Of a stretch of 64,000 bases of DNA, positions 53,269-62,778 are shown one piece after another. Under the pieces are notes generated by a model. It did no database searches and was not told where the DNA came from. It worked only from the letters and a program-made list of their open reading frames with translations. Origin of the DNA: Multivorans sp965232105 (lineage in GTDB: Bacteria; Acidobacteriota; Thermoanaerobaculia; Multivoradales; Multivoraceae); assembly GCA_965232105.1 (NCBI GenBank), contig OZ246956.1, forward strand, positions 3,534,001-3,598,000, in the 5' to 3' direction. Both the position numbers and the translations under genes were made by a program. Numbering within the stretch: the stretch's first letter is position 1; the number at the start of each line of letters is the position of its first letter.

Positions 53269-56200
53269 ATGGCGATCAGCTTGAGTCGACAGCTTCACGC
53301 TGGAATCGGCAGGTCTGGCGGAAGCGTGCGCCGTGGAAGAAACTGGGCGGTGGGGGCCGCGGTCGCGCTGTGGCCGGCGTGGTCCGTGGCGGCTCAGGTC
53401 GGGTTCCCCGGCGCCGGTATCGCGGCGCCGGACGCGGTCGCCTCGCCGGCGACCGTCTGGAGCGACTGCGTTCCCTCGACGCCGCTGATCTCGTTTCCCG
53501 GCGGTTACACGGTGAGCATGTGCTTCGAGCACGAGAAGGACGGCGAGACCGTGCAGGCGGACGCGGTGGACTATGGGCTGGGAAGCGACAAGTCGGGTTT
53601 GCTCTGGTTCTTCGAGCGGGACAACGCGGAAATCCTGGTCAAGGTTCTCGACGGATGCGCGGTCAACGGCCATCGCTGGGTGTTCGCGGCGCCGGTGACC
53701 ACGCTCGCGTTCAATCTGCGCGTTGACGAGACGGCCACGAGCCGGTCGTGGCGGCACGCGAACCCGCGAGGCGGCCGCGCCGCGTCGACGGCCAGCGACC
53801 TGACCGCCTTCCCGTGCGCCGGCGCGTCGGCCGTGCGGGCTGCGTCCGCGCGTGGCGTAGCGGCCGACGGCGGAGACGCTGCCGCCGCCTGGCCGTCGTC
53901 GACAGCTCCGGCCGCGTGGACGCCGGCCGGCGACCGGTTGACGGACCCGCTCGCGACGGCTTCGCCGATTCGGGCCGGCGAGGACGCGTCCTGCGCGCCC
54001 GGGGCCGTGACGACGCTCGCCGGCGGCTACACCGTGAGGATGTGCGTGGAGTATGAGCGGGACGGCGCGACGGTGGCGCGGAACATGCGGGACTACGGAC
54101 TGGATTCGCGCCAGTCGGCGCTCCTCTACGCGTTCGAGCGGGACAACGCGGAAGTCCTGATCAAGGTCCTCGACGGCTGCGCCGTCAACGGGCATCGTTG
54201 GGTGTTCGTGGCGCCCGTGACGACGCTGGCGTTCAACCTGTCGATCGAGCCTCCGGGCGGCGGCGAGCCCTGGAGCTACGGGAACGCCTTCGGTCGGACG
54301 GCGGCCGCGCGAAGCGACCTGTCGGCGTTCCCCTGCGGCGGCTCTCCCGGCGCCGACCCCGACCCCCGCGGCGGTCCCGGACCCGGCGGCCCCGAGTCCT
54401 TCCGAGGCCGGATCACGGGTTACCGCGGGGATCCGAAGGACGTGGACGTGCTGCTGATGGCCGAGGGCGTTCTCCGGTCCGCCGGGCCGGACGCGATGGG
54501 CTGGTTCGAGTTCAGGAACCTCGCGGCGGGCAAGTACGCCGTCAAGATTCACACGGAAGGCCATCGGACGTTTCCGGCCCGGTTGATCGAGGTGCCGGTC
54601 TCAAGGGCGCCCGAACCGTTCGACCTGACGCCGATTCCCACGGATCCCTTCGTCTACCACTGGGAGGAGGACCAGAGCACGGCGGGGACCGAGTACGCGG
54701 CGGCCGTGAACCGGCCGATCGAGGTGGAGTTCGAGGGTCTGCCGACGACGGTGGTCGATCACACCGCCTCGAACCAGTTGCGTCACAGCTACAACATGCT
54801 CCTCGTGGACACCGACGAGGCCTCCTGGACCCAGGAGCACGCCTGGCGCATGCTCACCACGATGCGCGCCATCCCGCAGGGCACCAGGCTCCCGGAAGGC
54901 GAACAGTCACTGCCTTCTTCCCGGTGGCTGCTGACGCCGGAACATCTGCCGAACGACATCCAGGTGACGCGGCGGGGCGGGGAGACGACCGTTCGGGTTT
55001 CCGCGGCCGCCTTCGTCAACGCCGAGCGCCGGGTGGCGAAGGTCGAGGGCAAACGGGGCGTCTGGTTCTCGAAGCGGCTGCATCACGCCCTGGTTCGCTA
55101 CGTCACGGACGACGGCCGGAACGAGAGCGCCTATGAGCGCATCTTCCAGGAGCGCTTCGGCGTATCGACCTACGTGAGGGACTACGTCGCCCTCACGGCG
55201 AGCACGACCGGAGAAGACGCGGGCATGTTCCAGAAGTTCCATCCGAGGGAGATCATCGCTCTCCTGAACGCGTTTGAGGAGTTCCCCAGCGGCATGCACA
55301 AGACGCAGGGTCTCCGGTACCTCGTTCGCCGTCTCGACGGTCTTCCGCACCCGCTCTATCCGACGGCCGGCGCGGTCGCGTGGACTTTCTCCGGCTACAT
55401 CGAGTTCATGGAAAAGGGCCTCAGCGGGAACATCGATTCGATGCAGCGCCTGATCCTCCACGAGAAGGCGCACTTCCTGTGGGAGCACGTCTTCGACCAT
55501 GTGACGAAGGAGCACTGGATCGAGATCGGCGGCTGGCACTACGACGCCGGGCGCGACCTCTGGCAGACCACGAAGCAGACCGAGTTCGTTTCGGCCTACG
55601 CTCATTCGTTGGACCCGAACGAGGACATGGCGGAGACGATCGCGTTCTTCGTCTTCAACCCCGACAAGCTCCGCTCCCGTTCCGTCGCCAAGTACGAGTT
55701 CGTGCGGGACCGGATCATGCAGGGCGCCCTCTACGTTTCACGCATCCGGGAGGATCTGACGTTCACCGTCTACAACCTGTTCCCCGACTACGTGTTTCCC
55801 GGCAAGGTGCGCCGCGTCGACATCCGGATCGAGGGCGGCCCCGACGAGGACAAGGAGATCTTCTTCGAGATCGAACTCCACTCGCTGGACGGCGTTCTCG
55901 ATGGCGCCTCCAAGGCCGAGACCCGCGTTTTCAGCGACGTCGGCACCTTCTTCGATGTCGTGTTCTATCCAGTGGACGCGGCCGGGCAACCTGCCGACGT
56001 CGGTACCGTTCTCCGGGGCAAGTACACGCTGGGCCGGTCCGCCAAGGCGGGCTACTGGGTGCCGCAGCAGATAGAGATCAGGGATCCGGCGGGCAACGAG
56101 CGGTTCACGCGGGATGACGATTTCGGCTGGAAGCTCTACATCGCGAACGCGGCCGAGGACTGGATTCCGCCGAAGTACGTGCCCGGGACCGCCCGCCTCG

Positions 56201-56916
56201 ACCACGGCAGGGACGTGGTCGAGGGCCGGGCGGTGCAACTGCTCGAGGCGAGTTGGGGCGTGAAGGAAGACCGGGAGATGCACTACCGCTTGCCCTGCCG
56301 GGCGGTGGTGAACGACGAGCTCGCAAGCACCTACAGCCTGGAACGTGACGGGCCATTCGCCGCCGCTTCGGGACGATGCACGGTGAACTTCGTCATGCCC
56401 GACTACATGCCGTCGTCCAGGTACTTCCTGAATCGCGTCGTCATGAAGGACGGCGCGCTGAACCTGGGCGACGCCGAGTTCACCAGCAGCCGGTCGAACG
56501 AGGCGCCCCCGAGTGTCCGGCTGGTCACCGGCAATCCGGACACGAAGCCGCCGGAGCTCGACCTGAACCGGATCGAGGTCCAGGCGGAGCCCACGAACCC
56601 GGAGGCGCCGAACGGCGAGACGATCGTGACGGTCACGTTCCGGGTCCGGGACGACATTTCAGGCTACTACCAACTGGTCATCAACTTGCGTGATCCGCAG
56701 GGCGTGACCACTTCCGCTTACCACTTGCCCCCGGACCGCAACGCGAGGTTCCCGAGCGGGGACCCGACCCGATGGACGACGCACACCCACCGTCACGTCC
56801 TGCCCGCGGGATCCGCGCCGGGACTCTGGGGGATTCACGACATGACTCTTGAGGATCGGGCGGGCAACTTCGTGTCGCACGACTTCACCGAGGTGCTGCA
56901 CTTCGAAGTGGAGTGA
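53269..56916 (+). CDS. Very large secreted putative zinc metallopeptidase with two N-terminal repeat domains
   Basis: About 1215 residues. The signal peptide includes WAVGAAVALWPAWSVAAQ. Two copies of an 80-residue domain follow (about residues 80-157 and 250-328): each has a GGYTV-x-MC start and FERDNAE with LIKVLDGCAVNGHRWVF, separated by a Pro/Ala-rich linker. After a small regulatory-like beta domain (about 385-450) a central domain has HEKAH at 731-735 and a downstream glutamate at about 789 (NEDMAETIAFF), which is a gluzincin-like arrangement resembling anthrax-lethal-factor-like peptidases. The C-terminus is beta-rich (Ig-like). GTG 53257 is an alternative start. I know no characterised family for the whole protein. 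Confidence 0.75.
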   Translation: MAISLSRQLHAGIGRSGGSVRRGRNWAVGAAVALWPAWSVAAQVGFPGAGIAAPDAVASPATVWSDCVPSTPLISFPGGYTVSMCFEHEKDGETVQADAVDYGLGSDKSGLLWFFERDNAEILVKVLDGCAVNGHRWVFAAPVTTLAFNLRVDETATSRSWRHANPRGGRAASTASDLTAFPCAGASAVRAASARGVAADGGDAAAAWPSSTAPAAWTPAGDRLTDPLATASPIRAGEDASCAPGAVTTLAGGYTVRMCVEYERDGATVARNMRDYGLDSRQSALLYAFERDNAEVLIKVLDGCAVNGHRWVFVAPVTTLAFNLSIEPPGGGEPWSYGNAFGRTAAARSDLSAFPCGGSPGADPDPRGGPGPGGPESFRGRITGYRGDPKDVDVLLMAEGVLRSAGPDAMGWFEFRNLAAGKYAVKIHTEGHRTFPARLIEVPVSRAPEPFDLTPIPTDPFVYHWEEDQSTAGTEYAAAVNRPIEVEFEGLPTTVVDHTASNQLRHSYNMLLVDTDEASWTQEHAWRMLTTMRAIPQGTRLPEGEQSLPSSRWLLTPEHLPNDIQVTRRGGETTVRVSAAAFVNAERRVAKVEGKRGVWFSKRLHHALVRYVTDDGRNESAYERIFQERFGVSTYVRDYVALTASTTGEDAGMFQKFHPREIIALLNAFEEFPSGMHKTQGLRYLVRRLDGLPHPLYPTAGAVAWTFSGYIEFMEKGLSGNIDSMQRLILHEKAHFLWEHVFDHVTKEHWIEIGGWHYDAGRDLWQTTKQTEFVSAYAHSLDPNEDMAETIAFFVFNPDKLRSRSVAKYEFVRDRIMQGALYVSRIREDLTFTVYNLFPDYVFPGKVRRVDIRIEGGPDEDKEIFFEIELHSLDGVLDGASKAETRVFSDVGTFFDVVFYPVDAAGQPADVGTVLRGKYTLGRSAKAGYWVPQQIEIRDPAGNERFTRDDDFGWKLYIANAAEDWIPPKYVPGTARLDHGRDVVEGRAVQLLEASWGVKEDREMHYRLPCRAVVNDELASTYSLERDGPFAAASGRCTVNFVMPDYMPSSRYFLNRVVMKDGALNLGDAEFTSSRSNEAPPSVRLVTGNPDTKPPELDLNRIEVQAEPTNPEAPNGETIVTVTFRVRDDISGYYQLVINLRDPQGVTTSAYHLPPDRNARFPSGDPTRWTTHTHRHVLPAGSAPGLWGIHDMTLEDRAGNFVSHDFTEVLHFEVE

Positions 56917-56940
56917 AGTTCCGGCCGTTTCCCGGGCGTC

Positions 56941-56958
56941 CCGGCGCGAACGCGCCGG
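56941..56958. terminator. Hairpin between convergent genes
   Basis: CCGGCGCG-AA-CGCGCCGG is a perfect 8-bp stem in the 99 bases between the convergent metallopeptidase and S9 genes. It has no T tract, so its role as terminator is inferred only from position. Confidence 0.4.
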
Positions 56959-57015
56959 AAGGCCGGGTCGGCTCGACGCCTTGGCGTAGACATGGAGCCG
57001 GGGCGGACGGGGCCT

Positions 57016-59412
57016 TCAGGGCTTCAGGTGGGTCTCGAACAGCTTGAGAACGCGGCGGTACTCGTCGAGCCAGCTTGAGGGCTCGACGAAGCCGTGGGCT
57101 TCCGCCGGGTAGACGGCCAGTTCCCAGTCCTCCTTGCCGAGTTCGATCAGGCGCTGGACGAGACGGACGGAGTCCTGGAAGAGGACGTTGTCGTCCAGCA
57201 TGCCGGTGCAGATCAGGAGCGGTTTCTCCAGGCCCTCGGCGAACTCGATCGGCGAACTGCGCTCGTAGGCCTCGGGGTCCAGTTCCGGTGTGTTCAGGAT
57301 GTTCGACGTGTAGCCATGGTTGTAGTGGGCCCAGTCGGTGACCGGGCGCAGCGCGGCGCCGGCAGCAAACAGTTCCGGCCGGCGGAACATGGCCATGAAG
57401 GTGACGAACCCGCCGTATGAGCCGCCGTAGACGCCGACCCGCTCGCGGTCGACACCGTGTTCGGCGACCAGGTAGTCGATACCGTCCGCCAGATCCTCGA
57501 GTTCCGGGGCGCCCATCTGGCGGTAGATCGCGGTGCGCCAGTCGCGGCCGTAGCCGGAGGAGGCGCGGTAGTCCATGTCCAGCACCACGTAGCCGCGACG
57601 GGTGAGCAGGGTGTGGAACATGAACTCCCGGAAGTAGGAGGACCAGCCCTGGTGCGCGTTCTGCAGGTAGCCGGCGCCGTGCACGAAGACGACGGCGGGA
57701 CGGGGGTCTGCGCCCGGTTCCCGGGGCAGGTAGAGCCGAGCGTGTATCGGGCGATCCGCATGGGTCGACGGCACTTCGACGAACCGGGGCGCGGCCCAGT
57801 CGATCTCCAGGAACTCCTGCGAAACGGTGTCGGTCAGGCGGACCGGCGCGCTCCCCGGCCCGGTCTCCTGGAGCCACAGTTCGGCGGGCCGCGCAGCAGT
57901 CGAATGAACGATCAGGAGTTTGGCGTCGTCCGGTGAGAGCCGGAAGGAGTTCAGGCCGCCGAGGCTCGTGATCTGCTCCAACTCCCCGGCGCCGGCCCCG
58001 GAAGTGCCGGTGCGATAGACCTCGAAGACGCCGGGGTGGCTCCGGTTCGCCTCGAAGTAGATGTAACTGCCGTCGGCCGACATCTGCGGCGAACGCACGA
58101 CGAACGGACCTTCGGTGACCTGAACGCGCTCGCCCGTCACCGTGTCCATCAGCGTCAGGTGGGAGTAGCCGGTCTCCTCGGACAGGAAGAAGACCGTCTC
58201 CCCGTCCGGTAACCAGCCGAGATCCCGGAAGGCGTAGTTGATCCACGCCGGATCCGACATCCGGTGCAGGGGACGCAACGCGCCTTCCTCGAAGTCGATC
58301 GCCGCGATCCACCGGTCCTTGTTGTCGGTGGAGTAGGCCTGGACGACGGCCCGGGCGCCGTCCCGGTTGAACGAGACGGGGCCGAAGCGGACGCTGCGGG
58401 GCGGCGGTTCGTCCTGCTTCGCTTCACCCTCCGGAGCTTCCTCGTCGGCGCCATCCTCACCCGGGTCCGCGGCGTCGTCCGCCTGATCCTGCCGCGCGGC
58501 GGCCTGGCGCTGTTGCTTGCGCTCCCGGGCCGCCTCGCGCAGCTCCGCCAGGGGATCGTCGGCGATGCCCGGAAGGACCGAGGCATCGAGGGCGGTCGGC
58601 TTGGTATCGCCGCGCCGAAGGAGTACAAGGGTTTCGCCGGTCGGTTCGGCCGTGCCGACCTTCATGCGGACCTCTTCGAGTTCGACCAGGCCGGTGCGCG
58701 TCACGTAGTTCGGCATCCTGTCCCTGAGCCCCTCGTCGCGCTGGCCGGGTCGCTGGCGCACGACCAGGTGATCCAGCGCCGGTGACAGCCAGGAACCCGC
58801 GACCTCGACGTCCTTGCCGAGGTAGTGGGGCAATGCCAGGCGGCTGGGGTCCGCGGCCCGGCGTTCACGGGACACTTCCTCCCGGCGCTCGTCGCGCTCC
58901 CGCCGCAGCCGGACGATCTCGAGCAGGCGCGGCTGCTGGCGCTCCAGATAGCCGGCCTCAAGATCCTCGTCGGCGCGGGCGGTTTCGGGCGCCTCCGCCG
59001 CCCGGACATCGAACGGCTGCTGGATCAGACCGGTGGCCCGCTCACGCACGAGCCAGGCGCCCTCGCGCCTGAAGGCGACATCTCCCGCGGCGGTAAAGAA
59101 CGGGTCTCCCTCGTAGGCCGCAGTGCGGGTGATCTGGGTCAGGCCGCCGTCCGTCTCCAGATCGCGGACGAAGATGTCGCCCGCCTTGACGAAGGCGCGA
59201 CGTCGCCGCTCGAGGTCCCAGGCGCCGCCGGGGGCGTCGGCGGCTCCGCGGTCAACGTCCGCCACGGGGCTTGCCTGGCGGTCTTCCAGATCGACACGGT
59301 AGAGGTCGCGGGTCTCTTCGCCGGCCCGCTTGCGCAGGAAGTAGACGCTGCGGCTGTCGCTGCTCCAGTACGGTCCCTCCGGCTGGCGCCCCAACCAGTC
59401 CGGGTCGGCCAT
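57016..59412 (-). CDS. S9 family peptidase (prolyl oligopeptidase/DPP IV-like)
   Basis: 798 residues from ATG 59412. The N-terminal part is a seven-to-eight-bladed propeller, with a charged, Lys/Glu/Asp-rich insertion near residues 295-340. The C-terminal alpha/beta hydrolase has Ser665 in GGSYGGF, Asp740/741 in GMLDDN and His773 in AEAHGF, so the triad is complete. Upstream of ATG 59412 the frame continues through a clear signal peptide (ILAAGFLLALPVEAQ), but no ATG, GTG or TTG lies in frame before a stop. The secreted form would need a rare start such as CTG. It follows the TPR gene on the same strand. Confidence 0.9.
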   Translation of the reverse strand: MADPDWLGRQPEGPYWSSDSRSVYFLRKRAGEETRDLYRVDLEDRQASPVADVDRGAADAPGGAWDLERRRRAFVKAGDIFVRDLETDGGLTQITRTAAYEGDPFFTAAGDVAFRREGAWLVRERATGLIQQPFDVRAAEAPETARADEDLEAGYLERQQPRLLEIVRLRRERDERREEVSRERRAADPSRLALPHYLGKDVEVAGSWLSPALDHLVVRQRPGQRDEGLRDRMPNYVTRTGLVELEEVRMKVGTAEPTGETLVLLRRGDTKPTALDASVLPGIADDPLAELREAARERKQQRQAAARQDQADDAADPGEDGADEEAPEGEAKQDEPPPRSVRFGPVSFNRDGARAVVQAYSTDNKDRWIAAIDFEEGALRPLHRMSDPAWINYAFRDLGWLPDGETVFFLSEETGYSHLTLMDTVTGERVQVTEGPFVVRSPQMSADGSYIYFEANRSHPGVFEVYRTGTSGAGAGELEQITSLGGLNSFRLSPDDAKLLIVHSTAARPAELWLQETGPGSAPVRLTDTVSQEFLEIDWAAPRFVEVPSTHADRPIHARLYLPREPGADPRPAVVFVHGAGYLQNAHQGWSSYFREFMFHTLLTRRGYVVLDMDYRASSGYGRDWRTAIYRQMGAPELEDLADGIDYLVAEHGVDRERVGVYGGSYGGFVTFMAMFRRPELFAAGAALRPVTDWAHYNHGYTSNILNTPELDPEAYERSSPIEFAEGLEKPLLICTGMLDDNVLFQDSVRLVQRLIELGKEDWELAVYPAEAHGFVEPSSWLDEYRRVLKLFETHLKP

Positions 59413-59504
59413 GATCCGCTCGAGACTCAGGCCGTCCTGAGCCTCGACGGGAAGCGCGAGCAGGAACCCCGCCGCCAGGATCGCGCTGGCGGCCGCCGAA
59501 AAGG
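59413..59504 (-). other. Signal-peptide coding stretch without a canonical start
   Basis: The frame of the S9 peptidase read upstream of its first ATG gives RVAFSAAASAILAAGFLLAL and then PVEAQDGLSLERI, a good Sec signal and cleavage site. It lies between the stop of the TPR gene and the first ATG. CTG 59476-59478 is the only near-standard start in the core. Confidence 0.5.
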
Positions 59505-60563
59505 CTACTCGAGGTATTGCAGCATCTCCCGGGCGGTGGGAGCGTCCGCGTGATCCGGTGCGAGCTGCAAGAACTTCTCGAACTGGACCTTCGCCTTGGC
59601 GGGATCGCTCCCGGCGTAGCAGATGCCCAGCATGTAGTTCGCCTCGGGATGGTTCGGATCCGCGACGAGGAGCTTCTCCAGCTCGACCTGCGCTTCCGGA
59701 ATCTGGCCGGAGTTGAACAGGTCGGCCGCCTTGTTGAACATGTTCTTGCCGGCCTTGCCCATGTCGGAGGCCTGGAGCGCCTTGAGGGCGGTTTCGGCTT
59801 TGTCGTCCATGCCGAGGGCGTCGTAGCCCGCATAGAGAATCTGGTTCATGTTCTCGAGGTCTTCGCCTTCCTCCGCGACCTTCTCCGCGTACTCCACGGC
59901 TCTGACGTGATCGCCGCGGTGGGAGTAGACGCGCGCCAGGCCGCCCATCGCGGAAACCAGGTCCGCCTTCTTCTCGAGTGCGCTCACGAACATGAGTTCC
60001 GCCGTGTCGTAGTCGCCGGAGTTCAGGGCGTTGCTGCCCTGGTTGTAGAGCTTGATCGCACTGCCGCGCGCCTGCGCTTCGAGGTCGATTTCCGGCGCCG
60101 CGCCCAGATCGCCGCCCAGGGCGGCCTGAGCCTGCTGGGCGTTCTCGATGGAAGTGAGGTTCCAGTCACCGCCTCCCGAGAGCTGGCTGAGCCTCGTCTC
60201 CTGGCGCGCAGGAATTCGCACGTTGCCAACCCGCCGGGGCACGTAGCCTTCCTTCTTCAGCTCGACGCTGAAGCCCGAGCGTTCGTGCTTGACCACGTTC
60301 TTCAGCATGATCCGGAAGCGGCCGTTCTTCCCCGACTGGTGTTCGGCGCGGAAGCTTGGCGCCTCCGGGTCGGTGAAGATGATCTGGACGCCTTCGAGCG
60401 TGTCGCCCGTGTGGGCGTCGAAGATCTGTCCGTACACGGTGCCCGGCAGTTGTGCCGCCACCGGTCCGGCCAGAACCAGGGAAAGACCGGCAACGACCGC
60501 CGCGAGCACGATGGCGCGTCGCGCCGTCGGCTCGATGGTCCACGATTCGCGAATCGACTTCAT
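59505..60563 (-). CDS. Secreted TPR protein with a carboxypeptidase-regulatory-like domain
   Basis: 352 residues. The signal peptide is AIVLAAVVAGLSLVLAGPVAAQ. Residues about 42-125 form a carboxypeptidase-regulatory-like beta domain (VYGQIFDAHTGDTLEGVQII). The rest is TPR repeats (ALNSGDYDTAELMFVSALEK, DMGKAGKNMFNKAADLFNSG, PEAQVELEKLLVADPNHPEA). GGAGGAAACC before ATG is a strong ribosome site. It is probably periplasmic and involved in protein-protein contacts, and it may be cotranscribed with the S9 peptidase gene. No enzymatic role is seen. Confidence 0.88.
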   Translation of the reverse strand: MKSIRESWTIEPTARRAIVLAAVVAGLSLVLAGPVAAQLPGTVYGQIFDAHTGDTLEGVQIIFTDPEAPSFRAEHQSGKNGRFRIMLKNVVKHERSGFSVELKKEGYVPRRVGNVRIPARQETRLSQLSGGGDWNLTSIENAQQAQAALGGDLGAAPEIDLEAQARGSAIKLYNQGSNALNSGDYDTAELMFVSALEKKADLVSAMGGLARVYSHRGDHVRAVEYAEKVAEEGEDLENMNQILYAGYDALGMDDKAETALKALQASDMGKAGKNMFNKAADLFNSGQIPEAQVELEKLLVADPNHPEANYMLGICYAGSDPAKAKVQFEKFLQLAPDHADAPTAREMLQYLE

Positions 60564-60647
60564 GGTTTCCTCCTTCGCCCGCTCACACTGCTCGACGATC
60601 TCCTGCAGAACTCCCGCAGCCAGGATCGCCCGTAGAATAACAGAGCC

Positions 60648-62096
60648 GTGGTTCGGGATCCTGGCTCAGGCTTCGAGCGCAATCCGGCCTGGCCGAGGGT
60701 ACTGGAGATCTGCCGGGCCGCGGCGGCGGGAGGCGGATCCATGCGCCTCGTCGGGGGCTGCGTTCGGGATGCTCTCCTCGGCCGCGAGTTCCACGAGTTC
60801 GACCTGGAGGCGTTCCGGCTCACACCGGAGGCGTTGCAAGGCCTGCTGAGAGGTCTGGGCTTCCAGGTCGACCAGGTGGGGCGCGCGTTCTCCGTTGCCA
60901 AGCTGCGCGGCTTTCCGATCGATATCGCCCTGCCGCGGCGAGAGCGGAAGGTGGGGAGGCGTCACCGGGACTTCGTAGTCGACGCGGATCCGAACATGGG
61001 AGTGGAGGAGGCGGCCGAGCGCAGGGACTTCACGGTCAACGCGATCTCGTACGACCCCCTGACCGGACGGGTCGACGACCCCCTGAACGGCCGGGAGGAC
61101 CTGGAGCGACGGCGGCTTCGTCACGCGTCGCACCGCTTTGCGGAGGACCCGCTGCGGGTGTTGCGCGGGATGCAGTTCATCGCCCGGCTGGGGTTCGAGT
61201 CCGATCCGGAAACCGAGACTCTCTGCTCCCGCATCGACTGGAAGGACCTGAGTATCGAGCGGGTGTTCGAGGAGTGGCGCAAGATGCTCGTCGACGGCGT
61301 CGAGATCGGACGCGGGCTCCGTTTTCTGCAGGCGGTAGGGTGGTTGCCGGCCTACCCGGAGCTGGAAGCCCTGGTCGGTTGCGAGCAGGATCCGGAGTGG
61401 CACCCCGAAGGCGACGTCTGGACCCACACCGGGCACGTCCTCGACGCCTTCGCCCGAGACCGGCTCGATGACGAAGAGGAGAATCTCGTGGTGGGACTTG
61501 CCTGCCTGTGCCACGATTTGGGAAAGCCGGCGACCACCCGGTTCGTCGACGGTCGGGTGCGGTCGCGCGGACACGAGGCCGCGGGCGAGGGGCCGACCCG
61601 CACGTTCCTCGCGCGGCTGACGAACCGCCCCCGACTGGTCGACGACGTGGTGCGCCTGGTCGTCGACCACCTGAAACCGCGCCAGCTCTACCAGGGCGGT
61701 GCGGGCGATGCCGCCGTCCGCCGTCTTGCCCACCGCGTCAGGCGGATCGACCGCCTCGTGCGGGTGGCCCGGGCGGACGCTCTCGGACGGCCCCCGCTCC
61801 AGCCCGACGAGTGCCGCGACTGCGACTGGCTGCTGGCGCGCGCGAAGGCGCTGCGGATCAGGGACCGGGCGCCGGCGCCGATGGTCCGCGGTCGGGACCT
61901 CATCGATCGCGGCATCGCGCCGGGACCGGCGATCGGCGCCATGGTCGATCGCTGCTACCAGGCCCAGTTGAACGGCGACATCGGGTCCAGGGGCGAGGGC
62001 CTGCGCTACCTCGACCGGATGCTGCGGCGGGAGTCCGCCGGGGAACTGGCGGAGACGCGGAACGACCCGACGGTGCGCCAGGCGGACCGTCGGTAA
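60648..62096 (+). CDS. CCA-adding/poly(A) polymerase family nucleotidyltransferase with HD domain
   Basis: 482 residues from GTG 60648. The head domain has MRLVGGCVRDALLGREFHEF and the catalytic Asp52-Leu53-Glu54, and AERRDFTVNAISYDP and EDPLRVLRGMQFIARLGF in the neck. A C-terminal HD domain (His289, Asp290 in CHDLGK) with TRTFLARLTN follows. It probably adds or repairs the tRNA 3' CCA end, with HD phosphohydrolase activity as in E. coli Cca. The DxE instead of DxD is seen in this subfamily. It is divergent from the TPR gene. Confidence 0.9.
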   Translation: MVRDPGSGFERNPAWPRVLEICRAAAAGGGSMRLVGGCVRDALLGREFHEFDLEAFRLTPEALQGLLRGLGFQVDQVGRAFSVAKLRGFPIDIALPRRERKVGRRHRDFVVDADPNMGVEEAAERRDFTVNAISYDPLTGRVDDPLNGREDLERRRLRHASHRFAEDPLRVLRGMQFIARLGFESDPETETLCSRIDWKDLSIERVFEEWRKMLVDGVEIGRGLRFLQAVGWLPAYPELEALVGCEQDPEWHPEGDVWTHTGHVLDAFARDRLDDEEENLVVGLACLCHDLGKPATTRFVDGRVRSRGHEAAGEGPTRTFLARLTNRPRLVDDVVRLVVDHLKPRQLYQGGAGDAAVRRLAHRVRRIDRLVRVARADALGRPPLQPDECRDCDWLLARAKALRIRDRAPAPMVRGRDLIDRGIAPGPAIGAMVDRCYQAQLNGDIGSRGEGLRYLDRMLRRESAGELAETRNDPTVRQADRR

Positions 62097-62100
62097 CCCG

Positions 62101-62778
62101 ATGGACGAAACAAGGACCGGAGGCGGGTCGTCCCTGCAACCAGAGGACGATGACTTGCCAGCACAGAAACCGCGGGGCCGGGAACCGGCCGGTGGAAAAG
62201 CCGATGGCCCCGAAGACGGGGAACTCGTTCGGCGTACCGCGGCCGGCGACCGGGAGGCGTTCGAGAACCTCGTCGTGCGTTACGAGGTACCGCTGCGCAA
62301 GCTGGTCTACGGCTACGTGCTGGACTGGGAGACCGCGGAGGACGTGGCCCAGGACGCCTTTCTGCTGGCCTTCCGGAAACTCGACCGTCTCGACGAGCAC
62401 GCGGCCTTCAAGAGCTGGCTCTACCGGATCGCGATCAACCGGGCACACGATGAGTTGCGGCGCAAGTCCCGCTGGAGACGGCGGCTGGACAGCAACGTGG
62501 GGGACGAAACTCTCGCCGAACTGCCGGCGGTGGGCGCCGAATCGGCTGTCGAGGCACGGCTGCTGCGGCGTAGCATCGTTGGCGGGCTGGCAAGGTTGCC
62601 GAAGGCGCAGCGTTCGGCGGTCGTGTTGAAGGATGTGGTGGGGATGAAGTACGTGGAGATCGCGGAGCTCCTGGACTGTCCGATCGGAACGGCTCAGATT
62701 CGGGTTCATCGGGGTCGGCGCCATCTGCGGCGCCTGATCGGCGAGCCGGACCCCAAGGCTGGAGGAAGTAGACGATGA
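62101..62778 (+). CDS. ECF-type RNA polymerase sigma factor
   Basis: Sigma-70 family protein of 225 residues with a 40-residue acidic N-terminal extension. Region 2 (AFENLVVRYEVPLRKLVYGY, WETAEDVAQDAFLLAFRKL) and region 4 (RLPKAQRSAVVLKDVVGMKY, VEIAELLDCPIGTAQIRVHR) are clear. It starts 4 bases after the CCA gene. Its stop overlaps the start of the next gene (ATGA), so it is the first member of a sigma/regulator/efflux operon. It probably activates its own operon on a metal or envelope signal. Confidence 0.93.
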   Translation: MDETRTGGGSSLQPEDDDLPAQKPRGREPAGGKADGPEDGELVRRTAAGDREAFENLVVRYEVPLRKLVYGYVLDWETAEDVAQDAFLLAFRKLDRLDEHAAFKSWLYRIAINRAHDELRRKSRWRRRLDSNVGDETLAELPAVGAESAVEARLLRRSIVGGLARLPKAQRSAVVLKDVVGMKYVEIAELLDCPIGTAQIRVHRGRRHLRRLIGEPDPKAGGSRR

